A stretch of 64,000 nt of DNA from Sphingomonadaceae bacterium OTU29LAMAA1 (lineage in GTDB: Bacteria; Pseudomonadota; Alphaproteobacteria; Sphingomonadales; Sphingomonadaceae). The stretch is taken from positions 2,522,001 through 2,586,000 of the forward strand of contig CP099617.1 of NCBI GenBank assembly GCA_024072375.1, in the 5' to 3' direction. Below are positions 61,999-64,000 of the stretch, in pieces. Position numbers and translations under genes: made by a program. The notes beneath the pieces are model-generated. The model was given only the letters and a program-made list of their open reading frames with translations. It ran no database searches and was not told the DNA's origin. Positions within the stretch are counted from its first letter, which is position 1. Each line of letters begins with the position of its first letter.

Positions 61999-62922
61999 GT
62001 GAGTAGAATTTTCCTCGGGGTGACGCACCGCCCATGGTTCGACTTTCTCGCCAAGCGAGCACCGGATGAGGTCAACTTCTGGCAGCCGTCGGGTACAGGT
62101 GCCTTCAAGGCGTTGCAGCCTGGCGACCTGTTTCTGTTCAAGCTGAAGGGTGCCGATGGCGCTATTGGCGGCGGCGGGGTGTTCGGCCATGCGTCTTTGG
62201 CGCCAGTGTCGCTGGCCTGGGATGCCTTCGGCGAGAAGAACGGCAATGCATCGCTGGCTGAGATGCGGGCCACGATCGGCAAGCTTCGCCGGGATGCGGT
62301 ACACGCAGCTGGTCGCAACGATCCCGTGATCGGTTGTCGCATCCTGACGGAGCCGTTCTTCTGGCAACCTGCCGACTGGATACCGGTACCCGCAGACTGG
62401 CATTCGAACATCGTAGTTGGGAAAGGCTACGACGCCAACTCGGACGAGGGGCTTCAGCTCTGGCATGCCGTGCAGGAACGTCTCGCCATGACACCAGCCG
62501 CTCCCGTACCCGCCAATGGCGCCCGCTACGGAGCGCCGATGCTGATGCGGCAGCGGCTTGGACAAGGCGCCTTCCGCCTGGCGGTCACCGATGGATATAA
62601 CCGGCGGTGCGCTGTGTCTGGCGAGAAAACCCTACCCATCCTCGACGCTGCACATATCCGCAGTTACGCGGATGGCGGGGATCACGACGTTGCCAACGGC
62701 TTGCTGCTACGAACCGATATACATCGGCTATTCGACCTCGGTTATGTGACTGTGACCGACAAGCGTACGTTCGCGGTCAGCGAGAGGCTAAAGGCCGACT
62801 TCGACAATGGCGTGCATTATTATGCCATGCAGGGGCAGGAACTAGCAACGCCAACAAGAGGCTTCCCGCCTGCATCCCTGGACGCGCTACGGTGGCACCG
62901 TGAGAACAGGTACCTGGGGTAA
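61999..62922 (+). CDS. HNH endonuclease with PUA/EVE-like N-terminal domain
   Basis: 307 residues from GTG at 61999, six bases after AAGG (a GTG one codon earlier is possible). Residues 1-140 (IFLGVTHRPWFDFLAKRAPDEVNFWQPSG, FKALQPGDLFLFKLKG, GGGVFGHASLAPVSLAWDAFG) look like a PUA/EVE-type module, a fold that reads modified bases. The C-terminal half is HNH_2: CAVSGEKTLPILDAAHIRSYADGG and NGLLLRTDIHRLFDLGYV. Together they suggest a modification-dependent restriction enzyme, which is inference from architecture. It diverges from the HNH gene at 61938. Confidence 0.83.
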   Translation: MSRIFLGVTHRPWFDFLAKRAPDEVNFWQPSGTGAFKALQPGDLFLFKLKGADGAIGGGGVFGHASLAPVSLAWDAFGEKNGNASLAEMRATIGKLRRDAVHAAGRNDPVIGCRILTEPFFWQPADWIPVPADWHSNIVVGKGYDANSDEGLQLWHAVQERLAMTPAAPVPANGARYGAPMLMRQRLGQGAFRLAVTDGYNRRCAVSGEKTLPILDAAHIRSYADGGDHDVANGLLLRTDIHRLFDLGYVTVTDKRTFAVSERLKADFDNGVHYYAMQGQELATPTRGFPPASLDALRWHRENRYLG

Positions 62923-63246
62923 GGGCCAATAATGCCAGTTCAACCCGATTTTCAGTCCGCTGATCTATGCTGCTATCGTGTACCAGTCAGACACATACCC
63001 GATTGCTGGTCCCTACCGACTCATTTGGGCGCATCCCTAACTTCGGGATAACAGCGTAGTAATGCGAAAAATATTTCGATCCAGTCAGCCCAAGCCCCTA
63101 AATATCCCGATGCTACGGCTAGCGTTACGCTGTTACACACCGGCACTGCCCCAAATACCAAAGTAAAACCAAACTCGGCATCTACGCGTTATAAAAAAGT
63201 GGGTGCCCACTGGGTAACAGCGTAACGCATTTAGCCTTCCACGCAG
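62923..63246. other. 324-base intergenic region with repeats before the primase gene end
   Basis: No coding frame is convincing. It contains the perfect inverted repeat recorded separately and related GTAACAGCGTA-like sequence near 63047, and lies between the convergent HNH and primase genes. Confidence 0.6.
63122..63228. repeat. Perfect 15-base inverted repeat
   Basis: Arm GCGTTACGCTGTTAC (63122-63136) and arm GTAACAGCGTAACGC (63214-63228) are exact reverse complements 77 bases apart. A partial third copy (ATAACAGCGTAGTAATGCG) lies at about 63049. It sits just downstream of the primase-helicase gene and may be an initiator or att-type site, or form an RNA hairpin. Confidence 0.7.
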
Positions 63247-64000
63247 CTATCCATCGCGCGCGATAAGAAGACCAGTTACCTCCTCAAATCGCGCACGAGC
63301 GATTTCCAGTGCCGGGAACGGGTAAACACGCACGGTAGAGCTCGAGTAATCGCCGTTTGATACCCGTTTTGTAGTCGACTTGAACCCTGACGGCATATAT
63401 TTTGGCAGCTGCATCGCCAGTTGGCGTTCGCTAAATGCCATCCCCTGGGAGGTGGCAAACAGGCGAAAGTCTTCGCTAAGGTCACGGGCTGGCACGTTCA
63501 CCGTGTCGGTTTCACTCCAATGATGAACCGGTGACCCGAGAGAGGCAGTGCCGGTGGTGATCTGCACCCCTTCGGTGAGCCGCTCGTACAGGTAGGCGCG
63601 GACAGGGTCGTTGACGAGGTTCAGTAATTTTTGCCGCTTGAGCGCTTCCGTTTCCGGTATCACCTCCGCGTTCCACCCCCGGATATCCCGGCTAAGCAGC
63701 TCCCCGAGCATGGCAGCATAGCCGCCCGTCTCCATCTGCTCGACCATGCGCCCAAAGTACGCCCGCCTGGCATTCGGGTCGGCCTGGTGCGGATTGGTGA
63801 CCTCAAACACGGCGTAACGTCGCTCTGACCCGTCGGCGCGCACCACATGCTCGTTGTTCGACGTCACGATGATGCGCAGATGGTTCGGGGCAGTCCAAAC
63901 CCCGAAGAACTTACCCTCAAGCCGCAATGTTGTGCGGGTTACTAGGTCCTTTAACGTGCCGTCGGCGGCCCGGTTCTGCGGAGCAATCGCCTCCTCCAGC
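63247..64000 (-). CDS. Phage/plasmid-type primase-helicase, C-terminal part (5' end outside window)
   Basis: Open from the right edge (251 residues visible). LRLEGKFFGVWTAPNHLRIIVTSNNEHVVRADGSERRYAVFEV is typical of the superfamily 3 helicase part of P4-alpha/DUF5906-type primases, where the SNNE...V..D..ERRY stretch follows Walker B and contains sensor residues and the arginine finger. The Walker motifs and any primase domain are beyond 64000. The TTG that starts the smaller frame at 63927 is not a real start because upstream codons continue in frame. Such replicases belong to P4-like satellites and integrative elements, and P4-like satellites often carry PARIS and restriction systems. Confidence 0.75.
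   Translation of the reverse strand, partial: LEEAIAPQNRAADGTLKDLVTRTTLRLEGKFFGVWTAPNHLRIIVTSNNEHVVRADGSERRYAVFEVTNPHQADPNARRAYFGRMVEQMETGGYAAMLGELLSRDIRGWNAEVIPETEALKRQKLLNLVNDPVRAYLYERLTEGVQITTGTASLGSPVHHWSETDTVNVPARDLSEDFRLFATSQGMAFSERQLAMQLPKYMPSGFKSTTKRVSNGDYSSSTVRVYPFPALEIARARFEEVTGLLIARDG

Larger units (their letters stand above)
40350..64000. mobile_element. tRNA-Gly-associated genomic/defence island (right end outside window)
   Basis: From the tRNA 3' end to the window edge, core genes vanish. They are replaced by nucleases, restriction genes, a PARIS-like pair, a serine recombinase, a primase-helicase, pseudogenes and genes with lower G+C content. The first 183 bases after the tRNA hold no gene. 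I found no integrase and no second copy of the tRNA 3' end, so the opposite boundary and integrase must lie beyond 64000 or have been lost. The several nuclease families suggest accretion rather than a single insertion. Confidence 0.75.

Noticed and set aside
40350..64000. CRISPR array
   Set aside because: No regularly spaced direct repeats were seen anywhere in the window.

Overview
The window looks like chromosome from an alphaproteobacterium of the order Sphingomonadales, most likely Sphingomonas or a close relative. The reasons are high-G+C coding, the alphaproteobacterial gene orders DUF3576-leuS-lptE-holA-parB, mnmE-mnmG-rsmG-parA-parB and rho/hemJ-hemE, the direct-repeat LexA operator GTTC-N7-GTTC, an imuA-imuB-dnaE2 mutasome, and small families typical of the group (DUF6489, DUF1491, MmcB).

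Layout. (1) 1-13.6 kb: tail of a thiamine-phosphate-synthase-like gene, leuS-lptE-holA, then a tightly overlapped leftward operon (DUF6489, mnmE, mnmG, rsmG, parA, parB, dienelactone hydrolase) holding three parS sites. (2) 13.6-18.4 kb: rho, a GAF-GGDEF cyclase, hemJ-hemE, and between hemE and the PPSR gene the probable chromosomal replication origin (DnaA boxes around 18.09-18.31 kb). Most housekeeping genes left of it read leftward and those right of it read rightward up to about 25 kb, as expected for two leading strands leaving an origin. parS lies 8-10 kb away. (3) 18.4-40.2 kb: maf-aroE-coaE, dnaQ, hpf, ptsN, thioesterase, DUF1491, cell-wall hydrolase, mmcB (LexA box), ribA-xth, lolA, ftsK, ubiH, MAPEG, Trm112-LON-thioredoxin, and the SOS mutasome imuA-imuB-dnaE2 behind a LexA box.

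(4) From tRNA-Gly(GCC) at 40.3 kb to the window end lies a genomic island with mixed base composition. It is dense in defence-type genes: four HNH nucleases of different families, a secreted DRGH nuclease, a PARIS-like ATPase/DUF4435 pair, a complete type I restriction-modification system with an EcoEI-like HsdR, an unusual membrane-anchored dCTP-deaminase/dUTPase-like protein next to a variant ThyX, and a three-gene operon (DUF4268, an ExK-containing unknown, a class III nucleotidyl-cyclase-like protein). That operon is bracketed by two decayed GrlR-like genes, and a G10 tract sits at the cyclase start codon. A serine recombinase (with a LexA-like box) and a phage/plasmid-type primase-helicase cut by the window end point to mobility. 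No integrase or second att copy is inside the window, so the far end of the island lies beyond 64 kb.

The best candidates for something undescribed are the three-gene cyclase operon at 41.6-44.2 kb and the deaminase-like/ThyX pair at 52.6-54.2 kb. All functions come from reading motifs by eye; no database search was run.
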